Assembly (NCBI GenBank): GCA_009783365.1
Contig: WRHG01000112.1
Location: 1-6,246, forward strand
Source: Clostridia bacterium
GTDB taxonomy: Bacteria > Bacillota_A > Clostridia > Christensenellales > Aristaeellaceae
Direction: 5' to 3'
DNA length: 6,246 nucleotides
Shown here: positions 1 through 5,671 of the stretch, one piece after another
Numbering within the stretch: the first letter of the stretch is position 1
Layout of the letters: the number at the start of each line of letters is the position of its first letter
Made by a program: the position numbers and the translations under genes
Notes under the pieces: generated by a model
Seen by the model: the letters and a program-made list of their open reading frames with translations, nothing else
What the model was told of the DNA's origin: nothing
The model's database searches: none

Positions 1-677
1 TCTTTGGTTTGGGCGGTGTGGGCAGTTATACCGCCGAAGCGCTTTGCAGGGCAGGTATCGGCAAACTAAGCCTGGTGGATGGAGATATGATAGAAGTGAC
101 CAATATGAACCGTCAATTGCCGGCACTGCGCTCCACTCTGGGAAGGCCAAAAGCCGGCGTTGTACGGGAAAGACTGCTGGACATCGCGCCGGATGCCCAG
201 GTGGAGGCGATTGAGGCTTTTCATTTGCCGGAAAAACAGGTGCCCATTCCCCTGGATACGGCTTTCCTGGTGGACGCGGTGGACATGGCGGCCGCAAAGG
301 TCGACTTGGCGATGATTTGCAGGAGCCGTGGAATCCCTATGATCGCCTGCATGGGAATGGGAAACCGGCTGGATCCTACCCGCATTCGCATCGGCGATTT
401 GTTTGGGACAAGCGGCTGTCCATTGTGCAGGGTGATGCGGCGGGAACTGCGTAAACGGGGCGTTGAAAGCCTGCGCTGCGTATATTCCACGGAGCCCGCC
501 GAGCGCCCGTCCACCCTGTGGGCGCGCGCTTCCGCTTCAGGGGCTTGCGTTTTGAGCCCGCTTACAGACGGAGCCGATTCTACGAGCCCACCGGGCTCCG
601 TGGTTTATGTGCCCGCTGTGGCTGGGCTCTACATGGCTTATGAGGCGGTGCGGGTTCTTTGCGAAGGGATGGAATGA
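1..677 (+). CDS. tcdA: tRNA threonylcarbamoyladenosine dehydratase (ThiF/E1-like), 5'-truncated
   Basis: This is the 3' part of a ThiF/MoeB/E1-superfamily gene. The reading frame is already open at the left edge (first full codon at 3), so the true start lies upstream; 224 residues are visible. TcdA uses ATP to cyclise N6-threonylcarbamoyladenosine at tRNA position 37 to ct6A. Visible motifs in order are the nucleotide loop GLGGVGSYTAEAL at the extreme left, VDGDMIEVTNMNRQ (acidic ATP/Mg residues, then the N-x-N-R-Q signature), LVDAVD, the GMGNRLDPTRI block, the CPL motif followed by VMRRELRKRGV, VYSTE, and the C-terminal PGSVVYVPAVAGL. That order and spacing fit TcdA better than ThiF or MoeB, which carry a CxxC zinc pair near the C-terminus. 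Oddities: the usual KTSVCPLAK-like block reads GTSGCPLCR here. The stop overlaps the next start as ATGA, implying coupling to the dehydrogenase genes. The family call is firm; the exact TcdA function is likely. Confidence 0.85.
   Translation, partial: FGLGGVGSYTAEALCRAGIGKLSLVDGDMIEVTNMNRQLPALRSTLGRPKAGVVRERLLDIAPDAQVEAIEAFHLPEKQVPIPLDTAFLVDAVDMAAAKVDLAMICRSRGIPMIACMGMGNRLDPTRIRIGDLFGTSGCPLCRVMRRELRKRGVESLRCVYSTEPAERPSTLWARASASGACVLSPLTDGADSTSPPGSVVYVPAVAGLYMAYEAVRVLCEGME
487..603. repeat. 12-bp inverted repeat with nested hairpins inside tcdA
   Basis: The 12-mer CCACGGAGCCCG (487-498) is repeated as its perfect reverse complement at 592-603, 93 bases away. Inside lie GCGCCC/GGGCGC (503-508 with 520-525). 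There are also two alternative pairings of the right arm: ACGGAGCC (568-575) with 594-601, and GAGCCC/GGGCTC (584-589 with 593-598). These pairings exclude one another in part. There is no T-tract, so it is not an intrinsic terminator. The arms encode conserved TcdA residues (STEPA and PGSV), so it may be a by-product of GC-rich codon choice. Whether the RNA folds this way is unknown. Confidence 0.45.
664..668 (+). promoter_or_regulatory. Ribosome binding site supporting the start at 674
   Basis: AAGGG lies 5 bases before the ATG at 674, inside the last codons of tcdA. It favours 674 over the in-frame ATGs at 686 (preceded by GAGGGG at 676-681 but only 4 bases away) and 695. It also favours 674 over the TTG at 659, which has no evident ribosome binding site. 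The choice is moderate, because the conserved protein only begins at MDKDIVIIGGG (ATG 695). Confidence 0.45.
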
Positions 678-2230
678 GGGGCGATATGGAGATTATGGAT
701 AAGGATATTGTGATTATTGGCGGAGGCGTAGTAGGCTGCGGGGTGGCCCGGCTTATGTCCGCCTACGAGACGGGCGTGACGGTGATCGAAAGGGGGCATG
801 ATGTGGCCGATGGCGCCAGCAAGGCGAACAGTGGTATTGTGCACGCTGGTTTTGACGCTGTTCCCGGTTCCGCAAAGGCGAGGTTCAATGTGCAGGGAGC
901 GCGGATGTACCCGGCGCTGTGCGAGGAGCTGTGCGTACCCTTTGGCATGCCCGGGGCGCTGGTGCTGGCTTTTGACGGGCAGGGCCGCGAGATCGTTCAG
1001 AAATTATATAAGCAGGGCTTGCAAAATGGGGTGGAAAGCCTCGCCTTGGTGGATCGGGAAGAGCTCCTTTATATGGAACCCAACCTCAATCCTGAGGTGC
1101 TGTGCGGCCTCAGCGCCGCCACCAGCGGCTTGGTCAGCCCTTATGAGTTGACATATGCTTTAGCGGATCACGGGGCCGTTAACGGAGTGGAGTTCCTGCG
1201 AAATACGGAAGTGAGGCGCATTGAGCCGCTTGTGGGTGGTTTCAGGCTGCACACTTCCGCCGGTATTATAGGGGCGCGGTGTGTGGTGAATTGCGCGGGA
1301 ACCGATGCTCCAAAACTGCACAATCAGATCAGTTCATACTCATTGGAAGCTGTTGCCCGCAAAGGGGAGTACTACCTGTTGGACCGTATGCAGCCCTTAC
1401 CCTTTACCCGGACGATTTTTCAAACGCCTACCCGGATGGGTAAAGGCGTATTGGTCAGCCCTACGGTTCACGGCAATCTGCTGCTGGGCCCCACCGCCGA
1501 GGATGTTGAGGACGGACTCGACGTGTCTACCACTGCAGAAGCCTTAAAACAGGTTATCGATAAGGCGCGGCTGTCCTGGCCCAAGGCAAGCCTCCAGCAG
1601 GTTATTACATCCTTCGCGGGAGTACGGGCGCATGAAAAAGGGGACGATTTTCTTGTGGGCGCTGTGCAAGGCGTTCCTGGCGCCTATGAGGCCGTTGGAA
1701 TTGAGAGCCCCGGACTGACCGCTTCGCCTGCCATCGCGGAGGCGCTGCGGGAACTCATCGCAGGGGACATGGGCCTGATTCCCAAGAAGGAATGGAGGCC
1801 GTATCCAAGGGTTGACAAGCCATTTTCAGCCATGACTTTGGATGAACGGATAAAAGCGGTGGAGCGCAACCGGTCGCATGGCAACATGGTTTGCCGCTGC
1901 GAGCAAGTAACGGAGGCGGAGGTTCGCGCGTCCGTTCGCCGCCCGGCAGGCGCCCGGAGCATTGACGGAGTGAAGCGGCGTACCAGAGCGGGTATGGGCC
2001 GATGTCAAGGCGGCTTTTGCAGCCCGCGTGTGTTGGAAATCCTGTCGGAAGAGAGGGGGATATCGCCCCTTCAGGTAACCAAGGGCGCTGATGGGAGCGT
2101 GCTGCTCACCGGAGAGATCGCCATGACTGGGGACACCCCCGACTGCTTACTCCATTCCTTGAGAGAGCACTCTCTGATGAGCGGCGGAACCGGAGTGCCC
2201 GCGCCTGACAAGGAGGGCATGGAATGTTGA
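674..2230 (+). CDS. GlpA-like FAD-dependent dehydrogenase with C-terminal BFD-type [2Fe-2S] domain
   Basis: A 518-residue cytoplasmic flavoprotein of the DAO/GlpA family, which oxidises glycerol-3-phosphate or related 2-hydroxy compounds. The N-terminal FAD-binding Rossmann motif is GGGVVG (residues 16-21), with the acidic E39 closing the second strand. Family signatures follow: ASKANSGIVHAG (48-59), TSFAGVRA near 312-319 and SPGLTASPA near 345-353. A BFD-like domain follows, with Cys407, Cys409, Cys444 and Cys449 in the CxC...CxxxxC arrangement that ligates a [2Fe-2S] cluster. No signal peptide or membrane segment is seen. The gene overlaps tcdA by 4 bases and the next flavoprotein by 7. A GlpA name is usual for this architecture, but the same architecture is also annotated as L-2-hydroxyglutarate oxidase (LhgO-like). 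With no glpK in view, the substrate is an inference. Alternative starts are 686 and 695. Confidence 0.85.
   Translation: MRGDMEIMDKDIVIIGGGVVGCGVARLMSAYETGVTVIERGHDVADGASKANSGIVHAGFDAVPGSAKARFNVQGARMYPALCEELCVPFGMPGALVLAFDGQGREIVQKLYKQGLQNGVESLALVDREELLYMEPNLNPEVLCGLSAATSGLVSPYELTYALADHGAVNGVEFLRNTEVRRIEPLVGGFRLHTSAGIIGARCVVNCAGTDAPKLHNQISSYSLEAVARKGEYYLLDRMQPLPFTRTIFQTPTRMGKGVLVSPTVHGNLLLGPTAEDVEDGLDVSTTAEALKQVIDKARLSWPKASLQQVITSFAGVRAHEKGDDFLVGAVQGVPGAYEAVGIESPGLTASPAIAEALRELIAGDMGLIPKKEWRPYPRVDKPFSAMTLDERIKAVERNRSHGNMVCRCEQVTEAEVRASVRRPAGARSIDGVKRRTRAGMGRCQGGFCSPRVLEILSEERGISPLQVTKGADGSVLLTGEIAMTGDTPDCLLHSLREHSLMSGGTGVPAPDKEGMEC
2162..2175. repeat. Short inverted repeat AGAGAG-CA-CTCTCT
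   Basis: A perfect 6+6 inverted repeat with a 2-base centre near the 3' end of the GlpA-like gene. As RNA it could form a 5-bp stem with a GCAC loop. It sits about 35 bases before the ribosome binding site of the next gene. It lies in coding sequence (REHSL region) and may be chance. Confidence 0.3.
2211..2216 (+). promoter_or_regulatory. Strong ribosome binding site for the second flavoprotein
   Basis: A perfect AGGAGG stands 7 bases before the ATG at 2224, inside the last codons of the GlpA-like gene. It fixes the start at 2224 and confirms the 7-base gene overlap. An ATG at 2219 is in a frame that stops after three codons and is not used. Confidence 0.85.
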
Positions 2231-3591
2231 GCCGGGAGTTGCGAAGCCAAGTCGAATATATAGACGTACTTGTCGTAGGGGCGGGCCCGGCAGGATTGGC
2301 AGCCGCCATCGCCGCCAAAGAGTCGGGTATTGAGAACCTCTTGGTACTAGAACGGGAAGGAGAGATGGGGGGCATTCTTCGGCAGTGTATCCATAACGGG
2401 TTTGGCCTCCATCGGTTTGGCGAGGAATTAACCGGGCCTGAATATGCCCAGCGGGACATTGATAAGGCACTTGACTTGGGCATTGATGTGCGGTGCGAAA
2501 CCACGGTGCTGAGTATTGACAAAGAACGGTTTGTTACCGCCGTCAGTAAGAAGAAGGGCATACAGCTCTTTGAAGCGGGAGCGGTGGTATTGGCTATGGG
2601 ATGCCGGGAAAGACCGCGCGGGGCGCTCGGTACGCCGGGCACCCGCCCGGCGGGGGTATACTCCGCGGGCACGGCCCAGAGGTTTGTGAATCTGGAAGGC
2701 TTCATGCCTGGTACAACGGCGGTGGTTCTTGGCAGCGGCGATATCGGGCTGATCATGGCTCGCCGCATGACATTGCAGGGGGCCAAGGTGCTGGCTTGCG
2801 TAGAGATCATGCCCTACTCCAGCGGCTTGAACCGAAACATCGTGCAATGCCTTCAGGATTATGGAATCCCCTTGCTTCTATCCCATACCGTGGTGGGTAT
2901 TGAGGGCCGGAATCGGCTTAGCGCCGTTGTGATCGCCCAGGTGGATGAAAACCGGAATCCCATTCCCGGTACAAAGCAAAGGCTGGAATGTGATACACTG
3001 TTACTGTCGGTGGGGCTGATCCCCGAGAATGAGTTGTCTCAGCAGGCCGGAGTGCTGTTATCACCGGTTACGCTGGGCCCTGTGGTGGATGATAGCCTGC
3101 AAACCAGCTGTCCCGGTATCTATGCCTGCGGCAATGTACTGCATGTTCATGATTTGGTGGATTTCGTCAGTGCCGAAAGCCTGAAGGCGGGCAGGGCGGC
3201 AGCGGCCAGTGCCCGGGCCGTCGCGTCCGATTCGCTTCCCGGTCCGGATGGATGCTCTTCCATGCTCGGCTGTAAGCAAGGCGGCATCCAAGAGGTTGAC
3301 CGAGTTGCATTCAGGGTGGCGCCGGTCCTGGATGGCCCCGGGGTACGGGGCGTGGTTCCGCAGTTGCTGCGCATTCATGACGGGCAGAACGCGCCGGAAT
3401 CGGTGCAACTTATGTTTCGGCCTGCGGCGGTCTATGAAAACGCGTGGGTACGGGTAATGGACGGAGATCATGAGGTGCTTAGGCAGAAGAAGCGCATCCT
3501 CACCCCCGGGGAGATGGCGGATGTATGGCTAAAACCGAATCATTTGCGATCACTGTCCGGCGCGGACGTCACCGTTGCCATTGAAACATAA
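2224..3591 (+). CDS. NAD(P)/FAD-dependent oxidoreductase, GlpB-like partner of the GlpA-like dehydrogenase
   Basis: A 455-residue two-dinucleotide-binding flavoprotein of the pyridine nucleotide-disulfide oxidoreductase class. The FAD motif is GAGPAG (19-24), with E43 ending strand 2. It is followed by GGILRQCIHNGFG (49-61), a block characteristic of this operon-borne subfamily. GCRERPRG starts near 126. The second nucleotide (NAD) motif is GSGDIG (170-175). The FAD-binding close CGNVLHVHDLVD (302-313) marks the end of the flavoprotein core. A beta-rich C-terminal tail of about 110 residues, containing a PGEM motif near the end, follows a short Ser/Pro/Gly linker. There is no CxxC redox-active disulfide of the thioredoxin reductase kind, so electrons presumably pass between FAD, NAD(H) and a partner protein. 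It is the middle gene of the trio and is translationally coupled to the GlpA-like gene. By family, the pair resembles other DAO-plus-flavoprotein complexes such as HcnB/HcnC. The partner role is inferred from context. Confidence 0.85.
   Translation: MLSRELRSQVEYIDVLVVGAGPAGLAAAIAAKESGIENLLVLEREGEMGGILRQCIHNGFGLHRFGEELTGPEYAQRDIDKALDLGIDVRCETTVLSIDKERFVTAVSKKKGIQLFEAGAVVLAMGCRERPRGALGTPGTRPAGVYSAGTAQRFVNLEGFMPGTTAVVLGSGDIGLIMARRMTLQGAKVLACVEIMPYSSGLNRNIVQCLQDYGIPLLLSHTVVGIEGRNRLSAVVIAQVDENRNPIPGTKQRLECDTLLLSVGLIPENELSQQAGVLLSPVTLGPVVDDSLQTSCPGIYACGNVLHVHDLVDFVSAESLKAGRAAAASARAVASDSLPGPDGCSSMLGCKQGGIQEVDRVAFRVAPVLDGPGVRGVVPQLLRIHDGQNAPESVQLMFRPAAVYENAWVRVMDGDHEVLRQKKRILTPGEMADVWLKPNHLRSLSGADVTVAIET
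2633..2652. repeat. Perfect 8-bp GC hairpin inside the GlpB-like gene
   Basis: CGCCGGGC (2633-2640) and GCCCGGCG (2645-2652) are perfect complements around a 4-base ACCC loop. All eight pairs are G-C, so it is a very stable potential RNA hairpin or DNA cruciform. No T-tract follows, which argues against a terminator. It encodes the PGTRPAG segment, which is conserved in the family, so codon choice may explain it. Confidence 0.5.
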
Positions 3592-3663
3592 CGAGGGCCG
3601 AGGCGGCGGCGCGGGGCAGCCCGTGACCGAAGTATATGGCACGACGGGTTTGGGAGGCGGACC
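3592..3663 (+). other. 72-base GC-rich spacer, open in the frame of both flanking genes
   Basis: The spacer between the flavoprotein and DUF1667 genes is rich in GGC/GCG. The two genes are in the same frame: after the TAA at 3589-3591 there are 24 sense codons without a stop, leading into the ATG at 3664. None of them is ATG, GTG or TTG, so no upstream start is available. The encoded stretch is Arg/Gly-rich and looks non-coding. A good ribosome binding site (GGGAGG, 3652-3657) lies 6 bases before the DUF1667 start. Confidence 0.6.
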
Positions 3664-4026
3664 ATGGATCAAACCATTACATGTATTAACTGCCCAGTGG
3701 GCTGCCGGTTAAAAGCAGCTGTGGATGGCGGCAAAGTAACGGCCGTGAGCGGCCAGGGCTGTAAGCGCGGTGTGACCTATGCCCGACAGGAATGCCTTGC
3801 GCCCACCCGGATGGTGACGGGGCTTGTGGCGCTGAAAGGCTGCAGGATGCCGCTGAGTGTAAAAACGGAAAGGCCCGTTCCAAAGGATCGGATTTTTCCG
3901 TGCATGGCGGAAATCAACAGGGCAAAGCCACAGCCGCCCATCGTCATGGGGCAGGTGATTTGTGAGAACGTGTGCGGCACCGGCGTGAACGTCATTGCCA
4001 CCAAGTCGGTTTCTCCAAAACGCTAG
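3664..4026 (+). CDS. DUF1667 domain-containing cysteine-rich redox protein
   Basis: A 120-residue protein covering the whole DUF1667 family length. The N-terminus has C7-x2-C10-P-x2-C14 and then C33 (in CKRG), spaced like the [4Fe-4S] motif at the start of molybdopterin oxidoreductases. The rest follows the family pattern: PTRMVTGLVAL (47-57), PLSVKTERPVPK (63-74), IFPCMAEI (77-84) and a C-terminal VICENVCGTGVNVIATKS. Five more cysteines (44, 60, 80, 100, 104) bring the total to nine. The start at 3664 is set by GGGAGG 6 bases upstream. In Clostridia and Thermotoga, this family follows the two flavoprotein genes and is thought to be a small subunit or electron carrier of the dehydrogenase; its biochemical role is not established. 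The gene ends in a CTAG shared with the convergent mgtE. Cluster binding is inferred from cysteine spacing only. Confidence 0.85.
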   Translation: MDQTITCINCPVGCRLKAAVDGGKVTAVSGQGCKRGVTYARQECLAPTRMVTGLVALKGCRMPLSVKTERPVPKDRIFPCMAEINRAKPQPPIVMGQVICENVCGTGVNVIATKSVSPKR

Positions 4027-5399
4027 ATTCTAAGTACGGCAGTAGCGATCTGGAAATAGATCACCAATGATATTGCGTCTACAATCGTGGTAATGAAGGG
4101 GCTTGCCATCACAGCGGGGTCAAAGCCGATTTTTTTCGCAAGAAGGGGCATGGCGCTGCCGATGACTTTAGCGCTCAAAATGGTGAACGCCAGTGTCACG
4201 CTTACGACCAGAGCGACGGAAACGGTTACGTTGTCGGCTCTCATGATCAGCATGTCAATGAGAAGCACCTTTGCAAAACATGCCGCGGCAAGGGACAGGC
4301 CGCAGAAAACGGCTATTCGCGCCTCTTTCCATACGACCCTCGCGATATCGATAAAATCAAGTTCGCCAAGAGAAATGGCGCGAATGACAGTGACCGACGC
4401 CTGGCTTCCTGAATTTCCGCCCGAGTCCATGAGCATCGGGATGAAAGCCGTCAACGCTACCTGAATCGCGAGAGCATGCTCAAACGAAGTAATGATCATC
4501 CCTGTAAACGTTGCAGATACCATTAGAAGAAGAAGCCAGGGAATGCGGCTTTTGCAGATCTCAATGACGGACATTTTCATATACGGCTTGTCGGAAGGTA
4601 TAATGGCGGCCATCTTTTCGATATCTTCCGTGGTTTCCTCCTCCATGATATCAATGGCGTCGTCAACCGTGACGATACCGACGATTCTGTTTTCATTGTC
4701 GACGACCGGCAGTGCGCCCAGGTCGTACTTTAGGAACATGGCGGCTACATCCTCTTGGTCGTCAAAGGTCTTCACCGATATAATATCCGTTCCCATGATA
4801 TCCTTGATCCGTTCGTCCTCCTCGGCGAGGATGAGGGATTTCAGGGATACATATCCGATCAGTACCCGCGCGTCGTTTGTCACATAGCATGTATAGATAG
4901 TCTCTTTATCCATTCCGGTCCGCCTGATGCGCTTGATTGCCTCCTCAACGGTCATTTCAGGACGGAGCGTAACATATTCCGTTGTCATGACACTTCCGGC
5001 GGAATCATCCGGATAGTTGAGAATTTCGTTAATCATTTTTCGCATTTCCGGGTCGGCCTGTAACAGGATCCTTTTCACAACGTTTGCCGGCATCTCCTCC
5101 ACAATATCCACGGCGTCGTCAACATATAGTTCGTCTACCACTTCCTTCAGCTCCGCGTCTGAAAAGCCGCGTATAAGAAGCTCCTGGCTGTCACTGTCCA
5201 TTTCGACGAACGTCTCCGCCGCCAATTCCTTGGGCAGAAGGCGAAAGAAGAGCGGCAGCTTTGCTTCCGGAATTTCATCAAACATACTGGCAATATCAGC
5301 TGCGCGCATGGCTGTAAGGGCATCGCGGAGAGGACGCAGTTTCCTTTCGGCAAGCAGCGCCGTCATCGTTTCGCCGGCATCAAAGGTTGGCTTTTCCAT
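4023..5399 (-). CDS. mgtE: Magnesium transporter MgtE
   Basis: A 458-residue MgtE channel, full family length, that admits Mg2+ across the cytoplasmic membrane. An N-terminal acidic helical domain (about residues 15-125) is followed by two CBS domains: one around 135-190 starting at SAGSVMTTEY, the second around 198-255 with DLGALPVVD and GIVTVDDAID. A connecting helix rich in Glu/Asp follows, then five membrane segments from about 286 (RIPWLLLLMV) to the C-terminus. The pore signature PMLMDSGGNSGSQAS is at 321-335. The last segment has FDPAVMASPFITTIVDAIS (426-444), where D441 matches the Mg2+-binding aspartate of the pore. Acidic residues at the N/CBS interface are expected to sense cytoplasmic Mg2+ and close the gate. 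The start at 5399 is supported by GGAGGG 7 bases upstream. The gene is transcribed from its own promoter and ends tail-to-tail with the DUF1667 gene. All key residues are present. Confidence 0.95.
   Translation of the reverse strand: MEKPTFDAGETMTALLAERKLRPLRDALTAMRAADIASMFDEIPEAKLPLFFRLLPKELAAETFVEMDSDSQELLIRGFSDAELKEVVDELYVDDAVDIVEEMPANVVKRILLQADPEMRKMINEILNYPDDSAGSVMTTEYVTLRPEMTVEEAIKRIRRTGMDKETIYTCYVTNDARVLIGYVSLKSLILAEEDERIKDIMGTDIISVKTFDDQEDVAAMFLKYDLGALPVVDNENRIVGIVTVDDAIDIMEEETTEDIEKMAAIIPSDKPYMKMSVIEICKSRIPWLLLLMVSATFTGMIITSFEHALAIQVALTAFIPMLMDSGGNSGSQASVTVIRAISLGELDFIDIARVVWKEARIAVFCGLSLAAACFAKVLLIDMLIMRADNVTVSVALVVSVTLAFTILSAKVIGSAMPLLAKKIGFDPAVMASPFITTIVDAISLVIYFQIATAVLRI
4100..4136 (+). 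terminator. Weak candidate terminator for the + strand operon, antisense within mgtE
   Basis: GGCTT (4100-4104) can pair with AAGCC (4123-4127) around an 18-base loop, and two bases later a run of seven T begins (4130-4136). It is the only hairpin-plus-T arrangement I see soon after the DUF1667 stop, which has no intergenic space for a terminator. The stem is short and the loop long. The T-run is also explained by Lys-Lys codons of mgtE (AKKIGF), so this is a tentative call. Confidence 0.2.
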
Positions 5400-5406
5400 T
5401 CCCGCT

Positions 5407-5412
5407 CCCTCC
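5407..5412 (-). promoter_or_regulatory. Ribosome binding site of mgtE
   Basis: On the minus strand GGAGGG ends 7 bases before the ATG at 5399, a near-ideal site and spacing that supports this start. Confidence 0.8.
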
Positions 5413-5413
5413 A

Positions 5414-5436
5414 GACGCTTCGTCCTTTGTTGGACG
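5414..5436 (-). other. Two overlapping, mutually exclusive small hairpins in the mgtE leader
   Basis: Read on the mgtE transcript, CGTCC-AACAAA-GGACG (5436 to 5421) and GACG-AAG-CGTC (5424 to 5414) share the GACG segment, so only one can form. The second ends just before the GGAGGG ribosome binding site and might influence its access. Stems are only 5 and 4 bp, so a regulatory role is speculative. The leader of about 65-70 bases is too short for, and does not resemble, an M-box. Confidence 0.25.
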
Positions 5437-5473
5437 TTTTACATCTCGCCACAACTCCTGATTAAGCCGTTTC

Positions 5474-5502
5474 ATTATAGCTTCTGGCAACAGATGTGTC
5501 CA
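5474..5502 (-). promoter_or_regulatory. Sigma-A promoter of mgtE
   Basis: On the minus strand TGGACA (5502-5497, one mismatch to TTGACA) is followed by exactly 17 bases and a perfect TATAAT (5479-5474). Transcription would start near 5466-5468, giving a leader of roughly 65-70 bases before the ATG at 5399. This is the best promoter in the window. Confidence 0.8.
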
Positions 5503-5602
5503 GCGGGGTTTTCGGCGCTATGCCAACAAGAATTCATAGGATCATCACCGCATCGGCGAAATCGTAAAATTTCTCCGGGTATGATTCAATGCGGGTTAGT
5601 CA

Positions 5603-5611
5603 TGATATAAT
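5603..5611 (+). promoter_or_regulatory. Extended -10 promoter of the SDR gene
   Basis: TG-A-TATAAT (5603-5611) is a perfect extended -10 element. No good -35 box lies at 16-18 bases, which fits the extended type. The expected start is near 5617-5619, giving a leader of about 55 bases to the ATG at 5672. It is divergent from the mgtE promoter, with about 126 bases between the two -10 boxes. I see no clear operator between them. Confidence 0.65.
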
Positions 5612-5671
5612 GAAAATACGAGCATCGCTGTTATTAATGAAGTGAGACCGCACCGACAGAAAGGAGCGGAC

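Noticed and set aside
1..677. ThiF or MoeB instead of TcdA
   Set aside because: No C-terminal CxxC zinc pair is present, while the DPTR, CPL-xxVMRREL and VYSTE blocks and the PGSV...VAGL ending follow TcdA. No thiamine or molybdopterin genes are adjacent.
2106..2810. Minus-strand open frame of 234 codons
   Set aside because: It lies opposite two well-recognised flavoprotein genes, its product is Ser/Pro/Arg-rich with no motif, and it has no convincing ribosome binding site. It is a shadow of GC-rich coding sequence.
5421..5440. Hairpin followed by TTTT on the + strand resembling a terminator
   Set aside because: The stem is only 5 bp, the T-run four bases, and no + strand gene ends nearby.
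5017..5610. Plus-strand open frame of 197 codons across the mgtE 5' end and the intergenic region
   Set aside because: It is antisense to the certain mgtE gene, serine-rich as expected from reversed acidic codons, and runs across two clear promoters. No family resemblance.
5400..5671. M-box or other known riboswitch in the divergent intergenic region
   Set aside because: The stretch between the mgtE promoter and its ATG is too short and lacks the conserved M-box core. The upstream part shows no long stem or aptamer pattern that I recognise.
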